Below, piece after piece: positions 42,365-51,128 of a stretch of 64,000 nt of DNA (position 1 is its first letter; the number at the start of each line of letters is the position of its first letter). This DNA comes from Candidatus Methanomethylophilaceae archaeon (lineage in GTDB: Archaea; Thermoplasmatota; Thermoplasmata; Methanomassiliicoccales; Methanomethylophilaceae), in contig JAFXUX010000008.1 of assembly GCA_017524805.1 (NCBI GenBank), forward strand, positions 62,001 to 126,000, read 5' to 3'. Under the pieces are notes generated by a model. The model made no database searches, was not told where the DNA came from, and was given only the letters and a program-made list of their open reading frames with translations. The position numbers and the translations under genes were made by a program.

Positions 42365-43333
42365 TCACGGTTTTATCTTGTGGTATTCCAAGGTCGTCCA
42401 GTCTCCGGCAGACATAGCGACAAGCTCGGCGATATGCACTGTTGGCAGGCCTTCCGGGCAGTCCTCGTATCTTATGAGGCACATCGGGCATCCAACCACG
42501 ATGAATTCGGCGCCGGCGCATTCCGCCTCGCGCTCTTCCATCAGTTTTTCTGATTGGGGAGAATACTTTCCGCAGCATCCCATTTTCGAGTTCACAACCT
42601 TGCATCCCATAGATTCCACGATGGCTCTCATCTCTTTGCCGAATCTCATCGCGGAGCATCCGGGCTCGATGGCGACTTTCACAGAATCGCTGAATTTGGG
42701 CAGGGAATCCAAGCGCTCCGCCAGATACGGAATGATGTGGACCGCATCTACACCCGATTCATTCAGATCGTCGCTGCATCCGCAGCATAGGGCTATCAAA
42801 CTCTTGCCTTTCGCAGCGGCTCCCATTGAGCTCTTGTATCTCCGTCTCTCGAACTCTGTCATCTCGCGGAATTGCGGGGGATGCATGCAGCAGGTATTCC
42901 CTTCGAGTTCTCTGCATCCGACACCGATGGCTTTCATGGCTTTGGACGCCGCGTATTCCACATATGGGACTTTGCATTTGACCATGCACCCCGGCATGAT
43001 GTACGCGTCGTCTCCTGTCCATTCGGGCTTCAACTCTCTTGAGGGGACGTCATCCATGGGTTGGGCATACCCTGTATCCTTGAAAGCCTGGGATACGCGC
43101 AGTCCTTTCGCGATGCTGATCAAATCCCTCATGACGGTGAAGGGATCGGTTCTGCGGCAGACTCTGGAGCAATTCCCGCAGGCGATGCATTGGAGGATGT
43201 CGCGGTCGTTTCCGATCATGATCTCTTTCGGGTCGCACCCCCCGTGCTTCAGCGACGGGCATACCAGGGAGCATTTCCCGCATCCGATGCATTTCATGCG
43301 GAGAGAATCGATCTCATCCTGCAGCGTATTCAT
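42365..43333 (-). CDS. HdrD/GlcF-like iron-sulfur protein
   Basis: 322 residues. Two [4Fe-4S] motifs near the start (CIGCGKCSLVCP, CIACGNCSRVC) are followed by two CCG-type domains (CMVKC with NTCCMHPP, and PGCSAMRF with GCCGKYS and CPMC). This is the layout of HdrD, GlcF and related electron-transfer subunits; it is shorter than methanogen HdrD. It could be a second heterodisulfide-type subunit or the partner of a flavoprotein such as the GlcD-like enzyme. ATG 43333 gives a normal N-terminus. It starts 43 bp beyond the IS right end. Confidence 0.78.
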   Translation of the reverse strand: MNTLQDEIDSLRMKCIGCGKCSLVCPSLKHGGCDPKEIMIGNDRDILQCIACGNCSRVCRRTDPFTVMRDLISIAKGLRVSQAFKDTGYAQPMDDVPSRELKPEWTGDDAYIMPGCMVKCKVPYVEYAASKAMKAIGVGCRELEGNTCCMHPPQFREMTEFERRRYKSSMGAAAKGKSLIALCCGCSDDLNESGVDAVHIIPYLAERLDSLPKFSDSVKVAIEPGCSAMRFGKEMRAIVESMGCKVVNSKMGCCGKYSPQSEKLMEEREAECAGAEFIVVGCPMCLIRYEDCPEGLPTVHIAELVAMSAGDWTTLEYHKIKP

Positions 43334-43480
43334 GGAGATGCCATCGCGAATCACCGTATAAACTGATGGCTCAGAAAGGCATGGCCGCACACCGCTGTGT
43401 TTTGGCCCATCCAAATTATTAATAAAATGGCACGATATTATTAACTCAGAGATTTCCGATGGAATCGGGGGAGTTTTACG

Positions 43481-43864
43481 ATGGGAATAGTCAGCATCTC
43501 GTTGAACGATGAGAATCTGGATGCTCTTGAGAGGATTCAGAAGGCATATGGTCTCAGCGGACGGTCAGAGGCGGTCCGCGCATCGATAGGGGCCGCTTTG
43601 GCGGATATCCGCGAGATAGAAGAGATGGAAGGGCAGGTGGAGGGGGTTCTCGTCATAGTCCGCAGGAACCACGACGATCCGTGGATGATACGTCTGCAGG
43701 CGAAGTATGAGCGGGCCATCAAGACCCAGTTGCATTCGCATCTGCGGGATCACAAATGCCTTGAGGTCATGGTCATCTCATGCGACTCTCCCGATCTCAG
43801 CAAAATGCTCCGGGACATCAATTCCGAAGGAAAAGCCGATTATGTGAAATTCGTACGCGGATGA
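43481..43864 (+). CDS. nikR: NikR-type nickel-responsive regulator
   Basis: 127 residues. A ribbon-helix-helix DNA-binding part (SISLNDENLDALERI, SGRSEAVRASI) is joined to an ACT-like metal-binding domain. The nickel ligands are visible: HSH in QLHSHLRDHKCLEV and the Cys of HKCLE. It probably represses nickel uptake genes, which are not in the window. GGGGGAG precedes the ATG. The palindromic NikR operator (GTATGA...TCATAC) is not seen nearby. Confidence 0.88.
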   Translation: MGIVSISLNDENLDALERIQKAYGLSGRSEAVRASIGAALADIREIEEMEGQVEGVLVIVRRNHDDPWMIRLQAKYERAIKTQLHSHLRDHKCLEVMVISCDSPDLSKMLRDINSEGKADYVKFVRG

Positions 43865-43955
43865 GGTTTACCATATTTTATTAATAAAGAACGTGTTCAC
43901 CTCCAAGGGGATAATCTTGCGCAATGGGAGGGATGCGATTGAACGTTCCAAATCT

Positions 43956-45791
43956 ATGCTCAGCTTTCTTGGCGGCGCTCTCAATAAAGGCAAGCAGATG
44001 CTAGGCGGAGGCATCAGAGAAGGCAGCGCAAACAAAAAGTTTCAGGATATTCTGCCGAATCCGAGCGATTACAAAACTATAAGCACTCCTGCAGGCGACA
44101 TCTTCACCCACAAAGATCCTTCTGCGGAGATCATTTACCAGACCTTCACAGAAGCTCCTATTCCGCCGGAGACGCAAGTGGTGAAGGATAAATCCACGCA
44201 GAAGAAGGATTCCATTTCCAAAAAGGGGAGGGATTACGTCCCCAAAGGCAAAGGCTTCGAGGTCTCCACTCTCTTAGACAGCCTTCCGCAGAGGTCCAGG
44301 ACTTCAAACTGCGATGACCTGCTGAAGGATGGCAATCCGTTCGCGGAGTCAAAAAAGGCCGATGACGGAAAACTCTCTGCCAATGATCATTCAACCGATA
44401 ACACTGGCATAAGGAGCGGCCCGGAAATCTCAGACCATCAGGTCTTTTCGGCAGGCGGCACTGCCATCAACGCCACGGCGCAGACGGGGGCAGCGACTAA
44501 TATGAGAGTCAATCCCGGCCTCTCCAAGATTAAGGACGATGCCGAGGCTGTCCGGAGCGTGCCCACCGAAAAGGTGGAGGCCCCGGCCATTGCGAAGGCC
44601 GACGATGAAACCGTCGAGGCCGTGGCTGTCCGGAACGTACCCATCGAAAAGGTGGAAACTTCAGTCATCGATAAAGACGCCGATGAAATCGTCGAGGACA
44701 CGCCGGTGCCAGCGGCTCCGAAGCCCGATGCTGAGAAGAAGGAAGAGCCTGTTTCGAAGGGTTCTGAATCGATCTGGAAGAAGATGGTCATTCCCAAGCT
44801 CAGGACCATATTCTTGCCGGCATCCTGCGGCATCCTCATGCTTTCTCCTCCAACCTCCAATTTCGTCGCGCCAAAGGAAAATGCGCATACGGGAAGGGTG
44901 ATCAAGCTTGGGCCGGCGGCAGTCATGCAGGCCACTCAAAATGTCATCATAATTGATCCCGTGAAGGTTCCGGACCCCCCTATCAAGGATCCCGGGCTCA
45001 ATACGGTGAAGCTGACATCCAAGAACGGCGAAAAAGCAGTCGTTCCCGAAGACAGCGACGAGATAATCGTTCCCAAAGATCTCAAGGAAAAGGATCTCTC
45101 GAAAGGCAAGGGAGAGGAAAAAGCTACCAAACCTAGCAAACCGCAAAAACCCGTTCATATCAATGGGACAAAGCCTGTGTTGCCGGAAAAGATTCCGACG
45201 GATCCGCTTAAGACCGAAAAGACGGACGCAACCAAAGCAATCAAAAAGCATGATGATGGCGCCGTAATTTACCAGACGATCGAGACGATCAAGCTGACGC
45301 CTCCGAAGAGACGCAGATGCAAAGCCAACACCGCGCCTCCAAAGAGCATAATAGAGTTGGAAAAGGAACGCATCAAATCGATGACCGAGACGATTAATAC
45401 CGCAAAGACAGATGACGTCGAGAAACCCAAGGAATCTCTCAACAAGATAATGGCCGACTCCAAGAAGAATGAAGAGGTCTCGAAGAAACAGGCCGAAGTT
45501 CCCGAGATCAAGCAGACGCTTCCGGAGGAGGATGCCAAATCTGTCCCCGCCGTATCCGTCGCCAAGCTTCCGCCAATTATAATCGATGACGAGGTCGCCG
45601 ACATCATGCGCATCGTGGTCCCCGATCTGGATCCTGCGGACATAGTGGAAGAGGATGACTGCTGGGCTTTCAGCGATGGCATAGAGGAATCCATATTTGC
45701 CATCCCGAAGAAAGAGAGCTCAGGCGTCGTATTCTCATTCGGCGGCACCGAAGGGGAAGGCTGCGTTCGCTTCAGCTTCGGATGCATGTGA
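43956..45791 (+). CDS. Large low-complexity lysine-rich protein, unknown
   Basis: About 611 residues, mostly Lys/Glu/Asp/Pro/Ala and probably disordered; not recognised. VRSVPTEKVEAPAIAK and VRNVPIEKVETSVIDK (about 190-240) form a 26-residue tandem repeat. EIIYQTFTEAPIPPE near the N-terminus is echoed by AVIYQTIETIKLTPP near 430, and VVFSFGG/VRFSFG closes the protein. One hydrophobic segment (IFLPASCGILMLSPP) could touch a membrane. In-frame GTG 43893 and TTG 43917 are alternative starts; 43893 is too near the TATA-like TTTTATTAATAAAG. Confidence 0.6.
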   Translation: MLSFLGGALNKGKQMLGGGIREGSANKKFQDILPNPSDYKTISTPAGDIFTHKDPSAEIIYQTFTEAPIPPETQVVKDKSTQKKDSISKKGRDYVPKGKGFEVSTLLDSLPQRSRTSNCDDLLKDGNPFAESKKADDGKLSANDHSTDNTGIRSGPEISDHQVFSAGGTAINATAQTGAATNMRVNPGLSKIKDDAEAVRSVPTEKVEAPAIAKADDETVEAVAVRNVPIEKVETSVIDKDADEIVEDTPVPAAPKPDAEKKEEPVSKGSESIWKKMVIPKLRTIFLPASCGILMLSPPTSNFVAPKENAHTGRVIKLGPAAVMQATQNVIIIDPVKVPDPPIKDPGLNTVKLTSKNGEKAVVPEDSDEIIVPKDLKEKDLSKGKGEEKATKPSKPQKPVHINGTKPVLPEKIPTDPLKTEKTDATKAIKKHDDGAVIYQTIETIKLTPPKRRRCKANTAPPKSIIELEKERIKSMTETINTAKTDDVEKPKESLNKIMADSKKNEEVSKKQAEVPEIKQTLPEEDAKSVPAVSVAKLPPIIIDDEVADIMRIVVPDLDPADIVEEDDCWAFSDGIEESIFAIPKKESSGVVFSFGGTEGEGCVRFSFGCM

Positions 45792-45812
45792 GGCGGGGGA
45801 GATCCCCTCGCC
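45792..45812 (+). terminator. Hairpin after the lysine-rich protein gene
   Basis: GGCG-GGGG paired with CCCC-T-CGCC around AGAT, immediately after the stop; the following bases are only moderately T-rich. Confidence 0.45.
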
Positions 45813-46013
45813 CACTAAATCCCTTTTCTGGATCACATTATTGCAAGTCCGACGCGCTGTATGGTGTGATAAACTCGTTCCAGCAATTTTTCGATGCAGA
45901 TCAGTGCTCCGCAATCACGATCCGCAGTTTTCTGGCATGCGCGGAAAGCCCCTGTTCGCAATCCGCTTGATTTGCCGTAAGAATCTTTTTTATGTTTAAC
46001 CCAATGCCACAGC

Positions 46014-47309
46014 ATGGAATTCATGCTTCAGCTCCTGTTCACGATGGCGGTGCTGTTCATATGCGCCCGCATAGGTTCCGCCATCGTAAGCAAGTTCGGA
46101 TTGCCGGGGCTGATCGGAGAGATCGTCATGGGAATCGTGATAGCCAACCTTTCCTTCGGGGATTGGTCTCTGCTCTCCGTTCTCGACATATCCATCCCGG
46201 GTCCGGGCGAAGAGGCGACATCGGGAAGCGACGTATATACGGTCATCAAAGTATTCGCCGAACTCGGCGTTATATTTCTGCTGTTCTCCGTCGGTTTGGA
46301 GACTAAGGTGAGCGATCTGCTCGGCTCGGGTAAGGCTGCGCTTCTGGCTGCGGTTCTGGGGGTTCTCCTCCCGTTCATGTGCGGGATCGCCATAATAATG
46401 GTCATGGATGGCAACATGAACCACGCCTTGTTCATGGGTGCGGCCATGGTAGCAACATCTGTGGGGATTACCGCGCGTATCATCAAAGATATGAAACTGA
46501 TGGATACCCGCGAGGCGCGCATCATCATAGCTGCAGCGGTCATAGATGATGTGTTGGGGATGATAGTGCTTGCGGTAGTCAATGGGATCGCGGGTTCCGG
46601 AGAGATCTCCATCGTAGACATTATTCTCATCACCCTGCAGGCAGTCGCGTTCGTCGTCGCGGTCATACTCATCTGCAAGCACCTGATCCCGAGGATCTAC
46701 GATTATCGCCGCAGCAAGCATGACAGCAAGGTCAACCAGGGGAAAGTCCCGTATTCGTTCAATAAGCTGGTTCTAGCCATAATCGTCTGTCTTGCGATGT
46801 CCGCTTTCGCCGAATTCATAGGTCTCGCGGCGATCATCGGTGCGTTCCTTGCCGGAATGCTGTTTGCGGAGTACGCGTGGGAATGGGACTTAGAGCACAA
46901 AGTGGAATCCATTACCACTTTCCTCATATCGTTCTTCTTCCTCAATGTCGGCCTTCAGGTAGACGTCTTTGCGTTGACGGATGTCAGTGTTCTCGTGCTG
47001 ACGATCATAATCATCGCCGCCGCTCTCCTCACGAAGTATGTGGGATGCGGGATGGGAGCCAAGCTCGGGGACAAAGATCTAGACAAGGATGGAATGAACA
47101 TCATAGGCGTAGGCATGATGCCCAGAGGCGAGGTCGGAATAATAGTCGCATCGATCGGTCTCGCCAGCGGTGCGATGTCCATGGAGCTTTACGCTGTCGT
47201 GGTTCTGATGTCCGTCCTGACGACCATCATAGCTCCTCCCATGCTGTCCAAGCTGTTCAGGAGGAAGTACCAGGAACAGTACAGAATAATGCCGGATGAC
47301 CGCATCTGA
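46014..47309 (+). CDS. Cation:proton antiporter, CPA2 family
   Basis: A 431-residue membrane transporter of the KefB/NapA type with about 12-13 hydrophobic segments and no C-terminal nucleotide-binding domain. FGLPGLIGEIVMGIVIANL near the start and AAAVIDDVLGMIVLA, which holds the paired acidic residues of the ion site, are characteristic. It exchanges Na+ or K+ for H+. A TATA-like TTTTTTATGTTTAA lies about 25-35 bp upstream. Confidence 0.88.
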   Translation: MEFMLQLLFTMAVLFICARIGSAIVSKFGLPGLIGEIVMGIVIANLSFGDWSLLSVLDISIPGPGEEATSGSDVYTVIKVFAELGVIFLLFSVGLETKVSDLLGSGKAALLAAVLGVLLPFMCGIAIIMVMDGNMNHALFMGAAMVATSVGITARIIKDMKLMDTREARIIIAAAVIDDVLGMIVLAVVNGIAGSGEISIVDIILITLQAVAFVVAVILICKHLIPRIYDYRRSKHDSKVNQGKVPYSFNKLVLAIIVCLAMSAFAEFIGLAAIIGAFLAGMLFAEYAWEWDLEHKVESITTFLISFFFLNVGLQVDVFALTDVSVLVLTIIIIAAALLTKYVGCGMGAKLGDKDLDKDGMNIIGVGMMPRGEVGIIVASIGLASGAMSMELYAVVVLMSVLTTIIAPPMLSKLFRRKYQEQYRIMPDDRI

Positions 47310-47317
47310 TTTTTAAT

Positions 47318-47336
47318 GGGGGAGGGGCCCTCCCCC
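47318..47336 (+). terminator. Terminator of the antiporter gene
   Basis: GGGGGAGGG/CCCTCCCCC hairpin eight bases after the stop; T-rich sequence lies before it and TTTACTT just after. Confidence 0.6.
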
Positions 47337-47504
47337 AGCCTTTACTTAAAAAACGTCTATCATCTTTTTCGAAGCCGAATTCCGTAGGAACGATGCCGGC
47401 ATCTCGTTTGTCGGCGTCAATACTGATAAATCGGTAGAAGGCCATGCGAATCCGTTGCGCCGCCGCGAACACCGAATCGGCGCATCATATGCAGAGTGAT
47501 CGCC

Positions 47505-48974
47505 ATGGCCAATCTGAAGAAGCTTACGCTGCTGCATTCCAACGATATGCACGGCGATTTTTTAGCCGAGAACGTCGACGAGAATCTTATCGGAGGGGTC
47601 TCCATGCTCTCCGGGTATGTGAACAAGGTCCGCCAGGAAGAGAAGAACGTGATCTATGCCATCGCAGGGGACATGTTCAGAGGCTCCATCATCGATTCGG
47701 AATACCGTGGCATCTCAACCGTCGAGATCATGAACCTTCTGGGCCCGGACATAGTCACCGTCGGAAACCATGAGGTGGATTATGGCGTGGCGCATCTGCT
47801 TTTCCTCGAGAAATGCGCCGAGTTCCCGATCATCAACGCCAACCTCCACATCAAGACCAACCACAAGCGTCTGTTCGAGCCTTGCCACATCATACAGATC
47901 GATGGGATGAAGATCCTTTTCATAGGGGTACTCACCGAGAACGTTTTGGCGCAATGCAAAACCGACGGGATAATCGGGACGTTCATCAACGTCGAGGATG
48001 CGGCCGAGGAGATCGGGAGGATCTGCAACACATACAATTCCATCGACATCGACTTCACGGTGCTGCTGACACATATCGGCTTCGAGGAGGACAAGAAGCT
48101 AGCGTCCCTGCTCGATCCCGCATGGGGAGTCGACGTCATCATAGGCGGGCATTCCCACACGTTCCTCGAGGAGCCTTTCGTGGTCAACGGCATCCCGATA
48201 GTCCAGGCCGGGGTGGGAACGGATCAGATCGGCCGTTTCGACATAACCATAGACACGGACAACAACTGCATCGATTCGTATATCTGGCGCCCTATCCCGA
48301 TAACATCCGATAATTGTCCCAAAGACCCCTCCATCGACGAGATTCTGGGATCCTACAAATCCCGTACCGACGAGAAATACGGCAGAATCATCACCAAGTT
48401 CGTGAGGCAGCTGACGCATCCGACCAGGATAAGGGAGACCGAGCTCGGAGATCTGTTCAGCGACGTCATGAAGGACGCCCTCGGAGTGGACATATTCCTG
48501 ATGGGTTCCGGAAGCATCCGCAACGAGCAGCTGGGTCCTGTCGTCACGAAAAGGGATCTGCGCGAGTGCTTCCCATACGACGACGAGGTCCACATGATAT
48601 ACGTCACCGGCGCCCAGCTGAAGCACATGATCATGCGCATGCTCAGGGACGAGGTGTGGGAAGGCGCCCACTGCGAGTTCTATCAGCTCTCAAGGGGCCT
48701 CCTGGTGGAATACGACCAAGCCACCCATTCATTCCTCAGATTCGAATTCGAAGGTAAGCCTGTCGAGGACCAGGAAGTGTTCAGCGTCGGGCTTCAGCAT
48801 TTCCATTTCCTGAACATGAAGGATTCCTTCGACATAACTTTGGAGGAGGTAAGCGTCAACCGCAAACCCCGCGTGGTATCCACGTCATGCACGCAGGTCA
48901 TCGAAGAGGCGCTGCAGGCTGGTCAGCACCAGAATGCGGAAGGAAAAGGAAGGCTTATATTGCACCTTCTGTAA
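47505..48974 (+). CDS. 5'-nucleotidase / UshA-like metallophosphoesterase
   Basis: 489 residues. The N-terminal metallophosphoesterase domain has HSNDMHGD, AGDMFRGS, GNHEVDYG and GGHSHTF in order; the C-terminal 5'-nucleotidase domain (about 295-460) has GSGSIRNEQLG and the substrate-binding region. UshA relatives hydrolyse nucleotides or UDP-sugars. No signal peptide is seen, so it is probably cytoplasmic, unlike bacterial UshA. ATG 47505 is preferred over a GTG three codons upstream. Confidence 0.88.
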   Translation: MANLKKLTLLHSNDMHGDFLAENVDENLIGGVSMLSGYVNKVRQEEKNVIYAIAGDMFRGSIIDSEYRGISTVEIMNLLGPDIVTVGNHEVDYGVAHLLFLEKCAEFPIINANLHIKTNHKRLFEPCHIIQIDGMKILFIGVLTENVLAQCKTDGIIGTFINVEDAAEEIGRICNTYNSIDIDFTVLLTHIGFEEDKKLASLLDPAWGVDVIIGGHSHTFLEEPFVVNGIPIVQAGVGTDQIGRFDITIDTDNNCIDSYIWRPIPITSDNCPKDPSIDEILGSYKSRTDEKYGRIITKFVRQLTHPTRIRETELGDLFSDVMKDALGVDIFLMGSGSIRNEQLGPVVTKRDLRECFPYDDEVHMIYVTGAQLKHMIMRMLRDEVWEGAHCEFYQLSRGLLVEYDQATHSFLRFEFEGKPVEDQEVFSVGLQHFHFLNMKDSFDITLEEVSVNRKPRVVSTSCTQVIEEALQAGQHQNAEGKGRLILHLL

Positions 48975-48981
48975 ACTTAAT

Positions 48982-48997
48982 GAGGGCTTCTGCCCTC
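48982..48997. terminator. Terminator after the nucleotidase gene
   Basis: GAGGGC-TTCT-GCCCTC hairpin seven bases after the stop, followed by TCTTATTG. Confidence 0.6.
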
Positions 48998-49062
48998 TCT
49001 TATTGAAATTGGTATTGTTATCGAAGCCATTCAGAATGGCGGATCGTATCTCGCAATCTGGC

Positions 49063-49230
49063 TCAGATGGGGGCCAGAGTGTTGGCGAGGAGCACTATGA
49101 CGGTTGCCGCGATGGCAAGTCCTATGACAGTCCTGGGGCTTATCTTGAGGCCTTTGTCGTCTTCGGTATCGAAGTACCTCATAAGACCTGCGGAAGATTG
49201 GAACCCGGTGTCGTTTTTCTTGGAGGCCAT
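49063..49230 (-). CDS. secG: Preprotein translocase subunit Sec61-beta
   Basis: 55 residues. The conserved SSAGLMRYFDTED precedes a single C-terminal TM segment (TVIGLAIAATVIVLLANTL), the archaeal Sec61-beta layout, part of the SecYE-beta channel. GGGGGAG precedes ATG 49230; longer starts overlap the TATA-like TTATATAA. It is divergent from lysK and convergent with the nucleotidase gene. Confidence 0.93.
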   Translation of the reverse strand: MASKKNDTGFQSSAGLMRYFDTEDDKGLKISPRTVIGLAIAATVIVLLANTLAPI

Positions 49231-49334
49231 GTTCTCCCCCATCAAACGATGGTTATATAATCTTTTGTCGGGCCGTTTCAAGTTTTTATTACCGAAAATC
49301 TCTTTTATAAGAGACCGATAGAGGCGCGATTAAT

Positions 49335-50888
49335 ATGCACTGGGCAGAGGTTATTGCGGAGAAAATAGCCGATAACTGCGACAATCCGGTTATCGCCACG
49401 GGCATCAGTCCCACAGGGATCATACACGTGGGGAGCCTGAGAGAACCGATCACTGGCGAGGCGGTCCGCAGCGCCGTGGAAGCCAAAGGGAAAAAAGCCA
49501 GGCTCATCTATCTCATCGATTCCTTCGACCCTCTCAGGGAGTGCTATCCGTTCCTGCCCAAAGAGTATGAGAAATACGTCGGAATGCCGATCTCCAGGAT
49601 TCCCTGCCCATGCGGCAAGCACAGGAATTACGCCCATCATTTCGTGCAGCCTTTCCTGGATGCCGTCAAATCCCTTGAGATCAACTGCGAAGTCATATGG
49701 ACCCACGAGCTGTATTCCGAGGGGAAATTCACCAAGTGCATCGACGACGCGATGACCAAGAGGGAGGAAGTCGTCAAGATTCTCCATGAGGTCACGGGGA
49801 AAGAGGAGAACAACAATTACGCCCCGTTCAAGCCGGTCTGCGAGAAGTGCGGAAGGTTTGCCGACCCTGTTTTGGACACTTACAAGTTCCCGACCGTGGA
49901 GTACTATTGCAAATGCGGTTTCCACGGATTCTGCGACATCAGGACCGGAGAGGGGAAGCTCACTTGGAGGCTGGAATGGCCTGCAAAATGGACCATTTTC
50001 GGCACATCGGCCGAACCGTTCGGAAAGGACCACGCGGCCGCCGGCGGGTCCTACGATTCCGGGAAGAGGATCGTTTCCGAGATCTACGGCGGCGAAGCGC
50101 CCATACCAATCCCATACGAATTCGTCCAGCTCAAGAACGGCGGCGGCGTCGTCCAGATGCACAAGTCTAAGGGATGCCCGGTCACCGGTCTCGACGCGAT
50201 CCAGATGACTCCTCCTGAGGTCCTCAACTACATGTTCCTAAGGGTCCTGCCGTCAAGGACCATCGATTACGACTACGGCATGGGAATCCTGGATATGGCT
50301 GACGAGTATGACAGGATGGAGCAGAAATACTTCGCAAAGGAGTGGAAGGAGAGCGAGGACAACACGGTCAGGGCGTACGAGATAGCCCAGCACAACCATG
50401 TTCCCGCCAAGATGCCCATCCAGGTCCCGTACAGGCATCTGGTGAGCATAGTCCAGATGACCACGAATTTCAAGGAGGTTTTGGACGTCCTTTCCAGGAA
50501 TACCAGCTTCCAGGGCGCCACGGATGAGGACATCAAGAGGCTCTGGCGCAGATGCGAATGCGTCAAATTCTGGCTCAACGGTTTCGCGCCGGATGCGGTG
50601 AAGTTCACCGTCCTCCAAACTGTCCCGAACACGGATTCCATATCCATGAACGAGAAGATATTCTTCCAGGCGTTGGTCGAGAGGATGAACGACTGCAACT
50701 GGACCGCCGAGGAGATAAACGACATAATCTCGGAGAAGTCCAAGAGCACCCCCATCGGATCCAAAAGCGCTTACGCTTCCCTGTACAGGATTTTCATCGG
50801 CAAAGACAGGGGCCCGAGGCTGGGATTCTTCCTGTCGAGCCTGGACAAGAAATTCGTCATAAACAGGCTGGTCCAGGCCAGCGTCTGA
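49335..50888 (+). CDS. lysK: Lysyl-tRNA synthetase, class I
   Basis: A 517-residue archaeal-type class I LysRS. The HIGH-like signature is in TGIIHVGSLRE (about 27-37), the KMSKS counterpart in VQMHKSKG (about 274), and zinc-type Cys pairs occur in between (CEKCG, CKCGFHGFC). The C-terminal helical anticodon-binding part is complete. This enzyme charges ordinary tRNA-Lys; the separate PylRS expected in this group is not in the window. Confidence 0.95.
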   Translation: MHWAEVIAEKIADNCDNPVIATGISPTGIIHVGSLREPITGEAVRSAVEAKGKKARLIYLIDSFDPLRECYPFLPKEYEKYVGMPISRIPCPCGKHRNYAHHFVQPFLDAVKSLEINCEVIWTHELYSEGKFTKCIDDAMTKREEVVKILHEVTGKEENNNYAPFKPVCEKCGRFADPVLDTYKFPTVEYYCKCGFHGFCDIRTGEGKLTWRLEWPAKWTIFGTSAEPFGKDHAAAGGSYDSGKRIVSEIYGGEAPIPIPYEFVQLKNGGGVVQMHKSKGCPVTGLDAIQMTPPEVLNYMFLRVLPSRTIDYDYGMGILDMADEYDRMEQKYFAKEWKESEDNTVRAYEIAQHNHVPAKMPIQVPYRHLVSIVQMTTNFKEVLDVLSRNTSFQGATDEDIKRLWRRCECVKFWLNGFAPDAVKFTVLQTVPNTDSISMNEKIFFQALVERMNDCNWTAEEINDIISEKSKSTPIGSKSAYASLYRIFIGKDRGPRLGFFLSSLDKKFVINRLVQASV

Positions 50889-50895
50889 AACCTAT

Positions 50896-50909
50896 GGGCC
50901 TTAGGGCCC
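50896..50909 (+). terminator. Terminator of lysK
   Basis: GGGCC/GGCCC hairpin with a TTAG loop seven bases after the stop, followed by TTATTATAT, which may also be the promoter of the next small gene. Confidence 0.5.
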
Positions 50910-50941
50910 CTTATTATATCATACGTGCCGATTCCCCTGCC

Positions 50942-51124
50942 ATGGACAGAAAGCTGCTCTCTTTGGTTCTGTGCGTCGCGGGGTTCGTCATAATGCTCGC
51001 CACAGGCGTGGCATACATGTTAAACTCCATCGGAACGTCCATCCCATTCATCATAGGGATGGCGGTAATGATAGCGGGATACGCTATGATGGTGATGGAC
51101 AGCAGGGAACATGCGTCGAGATGA
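50942..51124 (+). CDS. Small two-TM membrane protein
   Basis: 60 residues starting MDRKLLSLVLCVAGF, with two hydrophobic segments (about 5-26 and 33-52) and a basic end (MDSREHASR). No known family. The TATA-like TTATTATATC lies about 25-30 bp before the ATG, so it is probably leaderless; it ends 4 bp before the HD-domain gene. Confidence 0.6.
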   Translation: MDRKLLSLVLCVAGFVIMLATGVAYMLNSIGTSIPFIIGMAVMIAGYAMMVMDSREHASR

Positions 51125-51128
51125 TCCT

